A DNA stretch of 64,000 nucleotides from Burkholderiales bacterium. Lineage in GTDB: Bacteria > Pseudomonadota > Gammaproteobacteria > Burkholderiales > Casimicrobiaceae. The notes under the pieces are model-generated. The model was given only the letters and a program-made list of their open reading frames with translations, did not search any database and was not told where the DNA came from. The position numbers were made by a program, and so were the translations under genes. Location: contig JAIRJZ010000005.1 of assembly GCA_031260355.1 (NCBI GenBank), positions 1-64,000 on the forward strand, in the 5' to 3' direction. Positions 36,508-44,758 of this stretch are shown piece by piece (the stretch's first letter is position 1; each line of letters begins with the position of its first letter).

Positions 36508-37266
36508 ATGTTTGAACCAACCCGCCTCTCTCTCGGTCAACTCAATACAACATCGCCTTTGATTTGGCGCCTCTTTCTCGTTACGATCCTGGTTCTCGTC
36601 TTCGTGACTCCGCAGGCCGCACAAGCGGCAAATGGCCGGTTCGGTGGTGGTACCGGCACATCGTCAAATCCCTACATCGTCCAGGATGCGGCCGATCTGG
36701 ATGCCGTGCGCAATAACCTGGCCGCCAACTACAGACTGGCTTCCGGCATCCACTTGATTACTTATTTTCCCGCCCGCTTATCGGACTACGCTGCCCGTGG
36801 CTGGCAGCCGATCGGGGACAGCGTCACCCCTTTCACCGGAACCTTCGACGGTGCCGGCCACACCATTACCGGACTGCGGATCTCCCGTCCCGCGGCGGAC
36901 CACGTCGGTCTGTTCGGATATGCCTATAACGCAACCATTCAGAATCTCAACGTATCCCATTCCGGCATTACCGGTCGAAACTATGTCGGGGGTCTGGTGG
37001 GCGCGCAAGTCGGCTCCGGCATCTTCTACTGCACCACCAGCGGCAACGTCACCGGGCAGTACTACGTCGGCGGGCTGGTGGGAGGACAAGGCAGCAGCAT
37101 CATCATCAAAAGCGACGCCTCTGGTCGTGTCAAAGGCAAAGATGGAAACTTTACTGGCGGGCTGGTGGGGATACAAGACAGCAGCAGCATCACCAACCTC
37201 GTCAACATCAATCCCCATGTGCCCGCTCATGTCAGGCCCCGTGACCGCTTCCGGCAAAGGCCGTGA
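36508..37266 (+). CDS. Exported GLUG-repeat protein, probably truncated
   Basis: A 252-residue secreted protein behind a strong AAGGAG site. After a signal peptide (LVLVFVTPQAAQAANG) come SSNPYIVQDAADLDAVRNNL, GTFDGAGHTITGL and three GLUG-type repeats with VGGLVGAQ, VGGLVGGQ and TGGLVGIQ. This arrangement is seen in surface proteins. The last about 20 residues (Arg/Pro-rich) do not look native, and the expected long C-terminus with a sorting tail is absent. A decayed transporter fragment follows within a few bases, so the 3' end was probably lost by recombination. Confidence 0.75.
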   Translation: MFEPTRLSLGQLNTTSPLIWRLFLVTILVLVFVTPQAAQAANGRFGGGTGTSSNPYIVQDAADLDAVRNNLAANYRLASGIHLITYFPARLSDYAARGWQPIGDSVTPFTGTFDGAGHTITGLRISRPAADHVGLFGYAYNATIQNLNVSHSGITGRNYVGGLVGAQVGSGIFYCTTSGNVTGQYYVGGLVGGQGSSIIIKSDASGRVKGKDGNFTGGLVGIQDSSSITNLVNINPHVPAHVRPRDRFRQRP

Positions 37267-37272
37267 GCGGCC

Positions 37273-37323
37273 AGTGCCAACATGATGATGGGTTCGGTTG
37301 GCAAAGCGGCTTATGGTATCGCT
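37273..37323 (+). pseudogene. Remnant of an MFS transporter gene
   Basis: In one frame this reads SANMMMGSVGKAAYGIA, matching residues 370-387 of the MFS protein encoded at 34970-36331 (VNMIMSSVDKTAYGTA) at about ten positions. The DNA is about 70% identical by eye, so it comes from a paralogue or an old copy. Stops and a REP element border it. Only about 17 codons remain. Confidence 0.6.
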
Positions 37324-37335
37324 CGCCATTTCTCA

Positions 37336-37364
37336 GTCATTCCCGCGAAAGCGGGAATCCAGAG
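37336..37364. repeat. REP family B copy (GTCATTCCCGCGAAAGCGGGAATCC)
   Basis: A palindromic unit with a CCCGC/GCGGG stem closed by a GAAA tetraloop region. An identical 29-base copy lies at 51432-51460, with an inverted relative at 51366-51392 and a worn one at 61928. Confidence 0.85.
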
Positions 37365-37476
37365 ATGTTTGTTTAACCCCAAACCGCCCTAACCGCAAAG
37401 CACAAGGAAGTTCTTTGAACGCGCTGCGCTTTTTGTGGCTTGTTTCTCTGAGGCTTTGTGATCTTCGCGGCGTTTC

Positions 37477-37926
37477 CTATCGCCCGCTACTACCAAACCC
37501 GCCTTCGCCGCGAACGCTTTCCTCGAACGCTTCGACGACGGTGAACTCGGGCTGCAACACCGGCACGATGATGAGTTGCGCCAACCGATCGAAGGGGTGC
37601 AGGGTGAACGCCGCGTCGCTGCGGTTCCAGCAGCTCACCATCAGCGGCCCTTGGTAATCGGCATCGATCAGGCCGACCAGATTGCCGAGCACGATGCCGT
37701 GTTTGTGCCCCAATCCCGAACGCGGCAGGATCATCGCGGCGTAGCCGGGATCGCCGATGTGCAGCGCCAGGCCGGTCGGGATCAGGTGCGTTGCGCCCGG
37801 CACCAACGTCAGCGGCGCATCGAGACAGGCGCGTAAATCGACACCAGCAGAACCGGCGGTCGCCGCCGCCGGCACATACGCCCGCATCCGTTCATCGAGG
37901 ATTTTGAGTTCAACTTTCAGCTTCAT
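37477..37926 (-). CDS. dut: Deoxyuridine triphosphatase Dut
   Basis: Hydrolyses dUTP to dUMP, preventing uracil entering DNA. The 149-residue trimeric enzyme has all five motifs: [51 protein letters not shown] and the flexible C-terminal GGFGSSGR that closes the active site. It neighbours coaBC across the hdeD-like gene, a slight variation on the common dfp-dut pair. Confidence 0.96.
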   Translation of the reverse strand: MKLKVELKILDERMRAYVPAAATAGSAGVDLRACLDAPLTLVPGATHLIPTGLALHIGDPGYAAMILPRSGLGHKHGIVLGNLVGLIDADYQGPLMVSCWNRSDAAFTLHPFDRLAQLIIVPVLQPEFTVVEAFEESVRGEGGFGSSGR

Positions 37927-37996
37927 GAAAGACGCCTAATGTTCAAAACGCTGTGATTCTATCGCTTGCTGCGTCACGCGCACGCTCGCATTAATT

Positions 37997-38530
37997 TCAT
38001 TTACCGCACGATCGGAACGCAAAATACACTAGCGCCACGCCGGCGAAAAGCGCCCACATACCCAGACACCACATGATCGCCACGGCGCCGACGATCGGTG
38101 CGGTCAGCAGCAGTGCGCCAAACACGATGTAAGCAAGGCTGTTCAGGTACATTCCCGAGACGTCGCGTAACGCTCGCCGCATTTTAAAGCCGATGACCAG
38201 CCGTAATATACCTGCCGCAATCGCCCACACGCCAATGGTGACGATGAGCGCAATGCCGGTGAAGCCCGGCGCAAAAAACGCGAAGCCGCCTACCAGAACA
38301 GCGAGGAGACCTTCCAGCAGCGATACATGCCAATGCGCGTTTTCCCCCTGCGTTCTCAACGCCGAAGCTACCGTGATGAGGCCATCGACCAGTACAAACG
38401 CACCGAACAACAGCACCAGCGTTGTCAACATCGTGTTGGGAAGCATGAGCGCGACGACGCCGAACGCGATGGCGAGAAGGCCGCGCAACAGGAACGACTG
38501 CCAGGAGTCAGAAAAAACATCGAAAGGCAT
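37997..38530 (-). CDS. HdeD family membrane protein
   Basis: A 177-residue inner-membrane protein with about six helices (FLLRGLLAIAFGVVALMLP, TTLVLLFGAFVLVDGLITVA, LLEGLLAVLVGGFAFFAPG and others). This repeated GLLAxxxGxxxxxxP pattern is that of the HdeD/DUF308 family, some of which help acid resistance. I start at 38530, with GGAG 8 bases upstream and the family-typical MPFD start; an upstream ATG at 38560 is less likely. It lies 70 bases upstream of dut on the same strand. Confidence 0.85.
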   Translation of the reverse strand: MPFDVFSDSWQSFLLRGLLAIAFGVVALMLPNTMLTTLVLLFGAFVLVDGLITVASALRTQGENAHWHVSLLEGLLAVLVGGFAFFAPGFTGIALIVTIGVWAIAAGILRLVIGFKMRRALRDVSGMYLNSLAYIVFGALLLTAPIVGAVAIMWCLGMWALFAGVALVYFAFRSCGK

Positions 38531-38577
38531 GATAAATCTCCGTACCGAATCAAAAAACATTAAGGCCTAAGGAAGCC

Positions 38578-38652
38578 GTCATTCTGCGTGTAGCGAAGCG
38601 AAGTCGCAGAATCCATGCGATGTGTGGATCCTGCGACTTCGCGCAGGATGAC
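38578..38652. repeat. 75-bp REP-pair element, family A, copy 1
   Basis: The unit starts GTCATTCTGCG and ends CGCAGGATGAC and contains two hairpins (ATTCTGCG with CGCAGAAT, and ATCCTGCG with CGCAGGAT). Its reverse complement matches 41521-41595 almost throughout, differing mainly in the linker. Confidence 0.9.
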
Positions 38653-38697
38653 AAAACGGGGAACACCGAGTTATTCAAAGATTCCCTAAACGAACTT

Positions 38698-39939
38698 TCA
38701 AGCTTTTCGTTGGTGCCACCGCTGCGCTATTTCTTCAACGAGCCGCCGCGCCAGCAGCGACTTGTCCATGCGCGGCAGCGGGTGCGCGCCGTCGTCGTCG
38801 AGCAGCGTCACTTCGTTGTCGTCGGCGTTGATCGCGTCTTGTGCTCGATTGGCGATCAACAGCGGCAGCTTTTTGCGCTGCCGTTTGGCTTCGCCCAGCG
38901 CGACGATGTCCTGCGATTCGGCGGCAAAGCCGACGCGGAAAACCTGCGGTGCCCGTTGCGCCAGTTCCGCCAGAATGTCGGCGGTGGGACACAGCGTCAG
39001 TGTCAGCGTTTCGTTTGTTTCCTTTTTGAGCTTCTGGTCGGCGGGCGCGGCAGGAGTGTAATCGGCGACCGCCGCCACGCCGATGAAAATATCGGCGCGG
39101 GCGATGCGCGCGAATACGGCGTCGGCCATCTCTTGCGCGCTGACCACATTGACGCGCGTCACACCCGACGGCGTTGGCAACGCCACCGGCCCCGCCACCA
39201 GTGTGACCTCGGCGCCGGCCTGTGCGGCTGCCCGCGCCAGTGCGAAACCCATCTTGCCGGAACTGCGGTTGGTCAGCCCGCGCACCGGGTCGATCGCTTC
39301 GAACGTCGGGCCGGCGGTCAACAGCACGCGGCGTCCGGCGAGCAAGCACCCGAAGGTATCATCGTCGATCAGATGCGCCGATACTGCCGCGACGATCGCT
39401 TCCGGCGACAGCATCCGGCCCTCGCCGGTTTCGCCGCAAGCCAGTTCGCCGGCGTTCGGCCCCAGCACGGTCACGCCATCGGCGCGCAGTTGGGCGACGT
39501 TGCGCTGCGTTGCCGGATTCGTCCACATTTGCCGGTTCATCGCCGGCGCTACGAACAGCGGACATTCGCGCGCCAGACACAGCGCCGACAACAAATCATC
39601 GGCACGCCCCAGGGCGGTACGCGCCAGAAAGTCGGCGGTCGCAGGCGCCACGACGACCGCCTGTGCGCCGCGCGACAGCGCAATATGCGATATCCCATCT
39701 TCCGGCCTTTGCCACATATCGGTCCACACCGGTCGCCCCGACAGCGCCTGCAGGGTCAGCGGCGCGATGAAACGGCATGCCGCTTCCGTCATCGCCACGT
39801 CCACCGTCACGCCCGCTTTCACCCACAGCCGCGCCAACTCCGCCGCCTTGTAAGCGGCCACGCTGCCGGTGATGCCGAGCACGATTCGCGGCGGCTCCGG
39901 TGCCGCACCTGCTGCTTTATCTGTTGTGTGTCCTGCCAT
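38698..39939 (-). CDS. coaBC: Bifunctional phosphopantothenoylcysteine decarboxylase/synthetase CoaBC
   Basis: Makes 4'-phosphopantetheine for coenzyme A in two steps. The N-terminal flavoprotein decarboxylase (CoaC, about residues 18-190) shows VLGITGSVAAYKAAEL, SHIALSRGAQAVVVAPATADF, APAMNRQMWTNPATQ and ACGETGEGRM with the active Cys. The C-terminal synthetase (CoaB) begins VLLTAGPTFEAIDPVRGLTN, with NRSSGKMGFALA and later KLKKE and VGFAAES. It has 413 residues. It is divergent from radC. Confidence 0.95.
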   Translation of the reverse strand: MAGHTTDKAAGAAPEPPRIVLGITGSVAAYKAAELARLWVKAGVTVDVAMTEAACRFIAPLTLQALSGRPVWTDMWQRPEDGISHIALSRGAQAVVVAPATADFLARTALGRADDLLSALCLARECPLFVAPAMNRQMWTNPATQRNVAQLRADGVTVLGPNAGELACGETGEGRMLSPEAIVAAVSAHLIDDDTFGCLLAGRRVLLTAGPTFEAIDPVRGLTNRSSGKMGFALARAAAQAGAEVTLVAGPVALPTPSGVTRVNVVSAQEMADAVFARIARADIFIGVAAVADYTPAAPADQKLKKETNETLTLTLCPTADILAELAQRAPQVFRVGFAAESQDIVALGEAKRQRKKLPLLIANRAQDAINADDNEVTLLDDDGAHPLPRMDKSLLARRLVEEIAQRWHQRKA

Positions 39940-40065
39940 TCAACACCTCACGCTAGTGGTTTCCCCCCAACCGGCTTCCCAATTGGCATTTTTTCGCATT
40001 CAAGTTTACACTGCAAAAGAACTCCACCCACACCGATTCACGGAAAACGTTTTCAGGAAGAAACG

Positions 40066-40773
40066 ATGACCATTTCACACTGGCCCGAACAAGAGCGTCC
40101 ACGCGAACGCCTTGCCGCGCTGGGGGCGGCGGCGCTGTCCGACGCGGAACTGCTGGCGATCCTGCTGCGTACCGGCGTACGCGGTAAAAGCGCCGTCGAT
40201 CTGGCCCGCGACATCCTCGTCCGGCTCGGCGGTGTCCGCGGGCTCCTCAACGCCCCCGATCACGAATGGCAGGCCATTGCCGGGCTTGGTGCCGCCAAAC
40301 GGGCGCAGGTGATGGCCGGCATCGAACTCGCCCGCCGGCTGTTGCGCGAAAGCCTCAGCGAACGTGATGCGTTCAACCGCCCCGAACAGGTTCGTGAATT
40401 TTTGGCGCTGTCGCTGGCCGGGTTAGCGCACGAAACTTTCCACGCGCTGTGGCTCGATAACCGGCACCGGTTGCTTGCCAGCGAAGCCTTGTTTCGCGGC
40501 ACCTTGGCCGAAACCCGTGTCTATCCGCGCGAAGTTGTAAAGCGGGCGCTCGCTCACAATGCTGCTGCCGTTATTTTCGCGCACAACCATCCGTCCGGCC
40601 ACGCCGAACCCTCCGCTGCCGATCTGGCACTGACCCACCGGTTGACCGAAGCGCTGGCGCTGATCGATGTCCGCGTCCTCGATCATTTTGTCATCGCGGG
40701 AAGCGAGACGGTGTCGCTGGCCGAAACCGGGCGGTTGACGGTGGTTGTTTCGCCGTCGGAAAGCGGAGGCTAA
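40066..40773 (+). CDS. radC: RadC family JAB-domain protein
   Basis: A 235-residue protein with an N-terminal helix-hairpin-helix region (LSDAELLAILLRTGVRGKSAVDLA, GLGAAKRAQV) and a C-terminal JAB/MPN metalloprotease-like domain with the metal site HNHPSGHAEPSAAD and the upstream Glu. I start at ATG 40066, with AGGAAG 5 bases upstream. RadC was once thought a repair protein; its real role is unsettled. radC-rpmB-rpmG with coaBC opposite is a widely conserved block. Confidence 0.95.
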   Translation: MTISHWPEQERPRERLAALGAAALSDAELLAILLRTGVRGKSAVDLARDILVRLGGVRGLLNAPDHEWQAIAGLGAAKRAQVMAGIELARRLLRESLSERDAFNRPEQVREFLALSLAGLAHETFHALWLDNRHRLLASEALFRGTLAETRVYPREVVKRALAHNAAAVIFAHNHPSGHAEPSAADLALTHRLTEALALIDVRVLDHFVIAGSETVSLAETGRLTVVVSPSESGG

Positions 40774-40805
40774 AACCTTCTTTCCCGGTTTCGCTGCCCG
40801 CCGCC

Positions 40806-40834
40806 TTGCTTTCCGCCGTCTGCTGGGGCATAAT
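40806..40834 (+). promoter_or_regulatory. Candidate sigma-70 promoter for rpmB-rpmG
   Basis: TTGCTT at 40806-40811 and CATAAT at 40829-40834 are 17 bases apart, a good vegetative spacing. This gives a leader of about 85 bases before rpmB. Confidence 0.6.
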
Positions 40835-40927
40835 TCTCCGTTCTTCGGCGGCGGTTCGGGTGCGCCTTTGGTGGCAGCGCCGTTTTCCGCCCTTTTGTCC
40901 GACCACTGAAATTTGTAGGAGCAAACC

Positions 40928-41164
40928 ATGGCTCGAGTATGCCAGGTGACCGGGAAAGGCCCGATGGTGGGTCATCATGTTTCCCACGCAAACAACAAGA
41001 CCAAGCGCCGTTTTCTGCCCAACCTGCAAGAGCGCAGGATTTGGGTTGACAGCGAAAACCGTTACGTCAGCCTGCGCCTGACCAATGCCGCGCTACGCAC
41101 GATCGACAAAAAAGGGATCGATGCCGTTCTGGCCGAATTGCGCGCGCAAGGCCAACACATCTAA
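40928..41164 (+). CDS. rpmB: 50S ribosomal protein L28
   Basis: A 78-residue large-subunit protein: [20 protein letters not shown], then [17 protein letters not shown] and the [20 protein letters not shown] end are diagnostic. TAGGAG lies 8 bases before the ATG. It is co-transcribed with rpmG, 41 bases downstream. Confidence 0.98.
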   Translation: MARVCQVTGKGPMVGHHVSHANNKTKRRFLPNLQERRIWVDSENRYVSLRLTNAALRTIDKKGIDAVLAELRAQGQHI

Positions 41165-41205
41165 CTTGAAACGCGCCGCTCGCGAGCGGCGCACGGAGAC
41201 CGATC

Positions 41206-41361
41206 ATGCGTGAAAAAATCAAACTGGAATCGTCCGCCGGAACCGGCCATTTTTACACGACGACCAAGAACAAGAAGAACATGCCCGAAAAGATGGAGAT
41301 CAAGAAATTTGATCCCGTCGTCCGCAAGCATGTGATGTACAAAGAAATGAAGCTGAAGTAA
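41206..41361 (+). CDS. rpmG: 50S ribosomal protein L33 (zinc-free form)
   Basis: A 51-residue protein starting [20 protein letters not shown] and ending VMYKEMKLK. It has none of the CxxC pairs of the zinc-binding type, so it is the zinc-independent form. CGGAGA precedes the ATG. A strong terminator follows 22 bases after the stop. Confidence 0.97.
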   Translation: MREKIKLESSAGTGHFYTTTKNKKNMPEKMEIKKFDPVVRKHVMYKEMKLK

Positions 41362-41383
41362 GCGCGTTTCTTCAGGCGATCTC

Positions 41384-41411
41384 AAAAGCCCGTCAGATGA
41401 CGGGCTTTTTT
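41384..41411 (+). terminator. Rho-independent terminator of rpmB-rpmG
   Basis: AAAAGCCCGTC and GACGGGCTTTTTT form a clean stem with a short AGAT loop and a T-run. Confidence 0.92.
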
Positions 41412-41520
41412 GCTGGGCGCGACGGCAGGAGTCACCTCCGGGAGCGTTTCTTTCAGAGCTGTGTGCGGCAAACCAGAAACGGCGCTCAGGGACCTCTGAA
41501 AAACCCTGCCATCCCCGTTT

Positions 41521-41595
41521 GTCATCCTGCGCGAAGTCGCAGGATCCGCGCGGCGTCTGGATTCTGCGACTTCGCTTCGCTACGCGCAGAATGAC
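41521..41595. repeat. 75-bp REP-pair element, family A, copy 2 (inverted)
   Basis: Starts GTCATCCTGCG and ends CGCAGAATGAC. It is the reverse-complement counterpart of 38578-38652. The two copies therefore face each other across coaBC, radC, rpmB and rpmG. Confidence 0.9.
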
Positions 41596-42071
41596 AAGAA
41601 GGGCTGTTCAGAGCGTCCCTAAAGACGTGAGGTCATTGAAAATGCTTTTCCGATAATTGAGGCCGAGTAAAAAGCGGCTCCCGTTTACAATAAAATTCTT
41701 GCTCCCCTCTGCGCGGCAAAAGTTACAAACAGTTTCTTTTTTGGAGCTCTTTGATTTAAGGCAAATTCTCGTGTCGGCGGTGGGAGTATTCTGATCGTTG
41801 AAACCTATTTCAAAACCATGAAGTAGCAGGGTGGCAGGTTGGTGGTAAAAAGCTTGAGCCAGAAGCGTAAACATTCGCCTGACGGCTGCGTCATTGCGGC
41901 TTGGGGCGCAGCGAAACGGGAAGCAATTCAGAGCGCGCTATTCTGCCGCTCCCGTGCGTTCGCAATGCTCAAATCATTTTGAGACGGGCTCGGGATAAGA
42001 TTTTCATATTGAGCGTCGGTTTTTAAAACGCGTTCATTTCATCGGTTGTTTCTAACAACAAGGAGATCTGT
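41596..42071. other. Intergenic region upstream of nosZ
   Basis: About 475 bases. A minus-strand open frame at 41608-41874 (88 codons, two cysteines in NFCRAEGS) has no family I know and no clear ribosome site, so I do not call it a gene. At about 41890-41935 a worn repeat of the GTCATTGCG...GCAATTCAGA type is visible. The nosZ-proximal part has a 16-base palindrome (41968-41983), GTTGTT/AACAAC at 42045-42059, and AGGAG before the nosZ start. Confidence 0.5.
41968..41983. promoter_or_regulatory. Palindrome upstream of nosZ, possible operator
   Basis: CTCAAATCATTTTGAG is a perfect inverted repeat with a 4-base centre, about 90 bases before the nosZ start. Its half-sites are not the TTGAT/ATCAA of FNR-type regulators. 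It could bind another dimeric regulator or simply belong to repeat DNA. Confidence 0.3.
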
Positions 42072-44657
42072 ATGAAATGCATTAAAACAATCGTTGCGTC
42101 GGCGCTCTTGTCGCTCGGGCTGTTTGCCGTTTCGACATCAGCGAACGACCTTCAGACCATCATGAAGGAACGCAACCTTTCGGAAAAAGATATTTTGGCT
42201 GCGGCCAAGACCTATCAGCCGTCGGGTCGGAAAGACGAGTACATCGCCTTTTCTTCAGCGGGTCAGGCCGGACAAGTGATCGTCTATGGCATCCCTTCGA
42301 TGCGTATTTATAAATATATTGCGGTTTTCTCACCGGAGCCTTGGCAAGGGTACGGCTTTGACGACGAATCGAAGAAAATCCTTGACTCCGGAAAGATTCG
42401 CGGCAAGACGATTGCCTGGGGTGACACGCACCACCCGGCATTCACGGAAAAAAACGGGGAATACGTCGGTGACTATGTGTTCATCAGCGACAAAGCCAAC
42501 CCGCGTGTTGCCGTCATCGATCTCAAGGACTTCGAGACAGTGCAAATCGTCACCAATCCGGTGATCAAGAGCGCGCACGGCGGCGCATTTGTTACTCCGA
42601 ACTCCGAGTATGTCATCGAGGCATCCCAATACGCGGCGCCGCTCGATAACAACTATTATCCGATCGAGAGCTATCAAGAGGCATTCCGCGGTGCGGTCAC
42701 CATGTGGAAGTTTGATTACAAAGCCGGACGTATCGACGAGAAGAATTCGTGGACGCTGGAATTGCCGCCGTACATGCAGGATCTTGCGGACGCCGGTAAA
42801 GGCGTTTCCGACGGATGGGTTTTCATCAACTCATTCAACACGGAGATGTACACGGGAGGTATTGAAAAAGGGTTGCCGCCGTTTGAAGCGGGGATGAGCC
42901 GCAACGACAACGACTTCTTGCATGTGTACAACTGGAAGATGCTGGAACAGCTTCTGAAAGATCCCAAGAATTATAAAGTCATCAACGGCCACCGTGTCAT
43001 TACCATGGACGCTGCGGTCAAAGCCGGTGCTTTGTTCCTGATTCCGGAACCGAAGTCGCCGCACGGAGTGGACGTTTCCCCAGACGGACGTTACATCATC
43101 GTCGGCGGAAAGCTGGACACCCACGCCTCGGTCTTTGATTTCCAGAAGATCAAGGCACTGATCGACAAAAAAGATTTTGCCGGCAAGGATCCGTACGGCA
43201 TTCCAATTCTTGACATCAAGAAATCGCTGCACGGTCAGGTTGCGCTGGGTTTAGGCCCCCTGCACACGGTGTTCGATTCGAAAGACGGTATCGTTTATAC
43301 GTCGCTCTATGTCGATTCTCAGGTCGTACGCTGGGACTACAAAAACCTCAAGGTTCTGGATCGGCTCAATGTTCATTACAACATCGGACACCTCGATTCC
43401 CCGGAGGCCAAATCGACCAAGCCCCGAGGGAAATACCTGGTTGCGCTGAACAAGCTGTCGATCGACCGTTTCAATCCGGTCGGCCCACTGCACCCGCAGA
43501 ACCACCAGTTGATCGACATTTCCGGCCCGAAGATGGAGCTGTTGTACGACATGCCGATTCCGTTGGGTGAACCGCACGACATGGTCTCGATTGCCGCCAG
43601 TAAGCTCGCTCCGAAGAAGGCGTATGACATCGGTACCGACAGCCGTACCGGGAAACCACACCCGGCGGCGACGCTTGCCGGACAAGAGCGTATCGTGCGT
43701 GATGGCAACAAGGTCACGGTTTACGCAACGATGATCCGTTCGCACATCAACCCGGAACACATCACCGTCAACAAGGGCGATACCGTCACCATCCATCTGT
43801 CCAGCCTTGAACGCGCGCAGGACGAAACGCACGGCTTCGGTATTGACGGGCTGAACGTCCATGCCTCGATCGAGCCGGGCAAAACAGCGTCCGTCACGTT
43901 TGTTGCCGATCTGGAAGGCGTCTTCCCGTACTACTGCACCGAGTTCTGTTCGGCGCTCCATCTGGAAATGATGGGCTATCTGTATGTGAAAGACCCGGCC
44001 AAGCAATACGCCGACGTCAAACAAACGAGGCTCAGCACGATGTCGAAGGCTGAACTGGAGGCGGAGTACGGCAAGATCATCGCCACCAACAAAGCCACCG
44101 ACGACGTGATTCAATCCGTGGTGAAGTACCTCAAGGACAAGGGCTTTGATAAATATGCGGAAGTCAGTGCGCTGGTAACCGATGCGCTGGATCAGTACGG
44201 GAAGATTCCCGAGGTGAAGGCGAAGGCGGATGCCGCTTACAAGGCCGGCAACATCGACCAAGCGGTTTTGTGGGAAAACCAGGTATGGCAATACATGGTG
44301 AAGACAGCGGACGTCGGTTTGCGCGCGAAGAACCGGTTGGCGCGTGAGCTGACAACGCCGATGTCGACGGCGGCTGCCCGCGGGGAAGAAGCGTATCTCA
44401 GGGGCGGTTGCAATGGTTGCCACGTCATCGGCCAAGTCAGTTCCGGTCCCGATCTGACAGGAGCGATTGCGCGGACCAGCGAACAGTGGGTGTATGAATT
44501 TACGTTGAATCCGGAAACGAAGTTCAACGAAGAGTACACGCAGTTCATGATCCGTTATTTCAACCTGAGAATGCCGAATCAGAACATGAAACCTCAGGAG
44601 GCGAAAGATATCGTCGAATACATGAAGTGGATTGATCAGAACGCAGATCTTTTCTGA
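42072..44657 (+). CDS. nosZ: Clade II nitrous oxide reductase NosZ with C-terminal cytochrome c domain
   Basis: Reduces N2O to N2 in the periplasm. The 861-residue precursor has a Sec signal peptide (KTIVASALLSLGLFAVSTSA) with no twin-arginine motif. A seven-bladed propeller carries the His ligands of CuZ (for example DTHHPAF, SAHGGAF, SPHGVDVSPDG, GEPHDM). The cupredoxin domain holds CuA: H587, then C622, C626, H630 and M633 (CTEFCSALHLEM). The last about 95 residues add a monohaem cytochrome c with CNGCH at 780-784. These are the marks of the atypical (clade II) enzyme. AGGAG lies 6 bases before the ATG. Confidence 0.97.
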   Translation: MKCIKTIVASALLSLGLFAVSTSANDLQTIMKERNLSEKDILAAAKTYQPSGRKDEYIAFSSAGQAGQVIVYGIPSMRIYKYIAVFSPEPWQGYGFDDESKKILDSGKIRGKTIAWGDTHHPAFTEKNGEYVGDYVFISDKANPRVAVIDLKDFETVQIVTNPVIKSAHGGAFVTPNSEYVIEASQYAAPLDNNYYPIESYQEAFRGAVTMWKFDYKAGRIDEKNSWTLELPPYMQDLADAGKGVSDGWVFINSFNTEMYTGGIEKGLPPFEAGMSRNDNDFLHVYNWKMLEQLLKDPKNYKVINGHRVITMDAAVKAGALFLIPEPKSPHGVDVSPDGRYIIVGGKLDTHASVFDFQKIKALIDKKDFAGKDPYGIPILDIKKSLHGQVALGLGPLHTVFDSKDGIVYTSLYVDSQVVRWDYKNLKVLDRLNVHYNIGHLDSPEAKSTKPRGKYLVALNKLSIDRFNPVGPLHPQNHQLIDISGPKMELLYDMPIPLGEPHDMVSIAASKLAPKKAYDIGTDSRTGKPHPAATLAGQERIVRDGNKVTVYATMIRSHINPEHITVNKGDTVTIHLSSLERAQDETHGFGIDGLNVHASIEPGKTASVTFVADLEGVFPYYCTEFCSALHLEMMGYLYVKDPAKQYADVKQTRLSTMSKAELEAEYGKIIATNKATDDVIQSVVKYLKDKGFDKYAEVSALVTDALDQYGKIPEVKAKADAAYKAGNIDQAVLWENQVWQYMVKTADVGLRAKNRLARELTTPMSTAAARGEEAYLRGGCNGCHVIGQVSSGPDLTGAIARTSEQWVYEFTLNPETKFNEEYTQFMIRYFNLRMPNQNMKPQEAKDIVEYMKWIDQNADLF

Positions 44658-44682
44658 CAAGATTCTGTTGATGTGATACATG

Positions 44683-44718
44683 GAGGGCGGTTTCGCTCTG
44701 GCGAAACCGCCCTCTTTT
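44683..44718 (+). terminator. Perfect hairpin with T-run between nosZ and nosB
   Basis: GAGGGCGGTTTCGC and GCGAAACCGCCCTC form a perfect 14-bp stem with a TCTG loop, followed by TTTT. It lies 26 bases after the nosZ stop. It probably ends most nosZ transcripts and lets a fraction continue into nosB-Y; it would also protect the nosZ 3' end. Confidence 0.85.
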
Positions 44719-44758
44719 GGGGCTAGGGTGTTTGACGCAGACAGGATCGACCCCGGAC

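Noticed and set aside
38620-40065. Plus-strand extension of radC upstream to 38620
   Set aside because: It lies antisense to coaBC; RadC starts at 40066 with a good ribosome site.
41608-41874. 88-codon minus-strand open frame upstream of nosZ
   Set aside because: No clear ribosome site, no family resemblance and partly within repeat-like DNA. It stays only a weak candidate.
43251-44681. 476-codon minus-strand open frame opposite nosZ
   Set aside because: His/Arg/Val-rich antisense product; nosZ is unambiguous.
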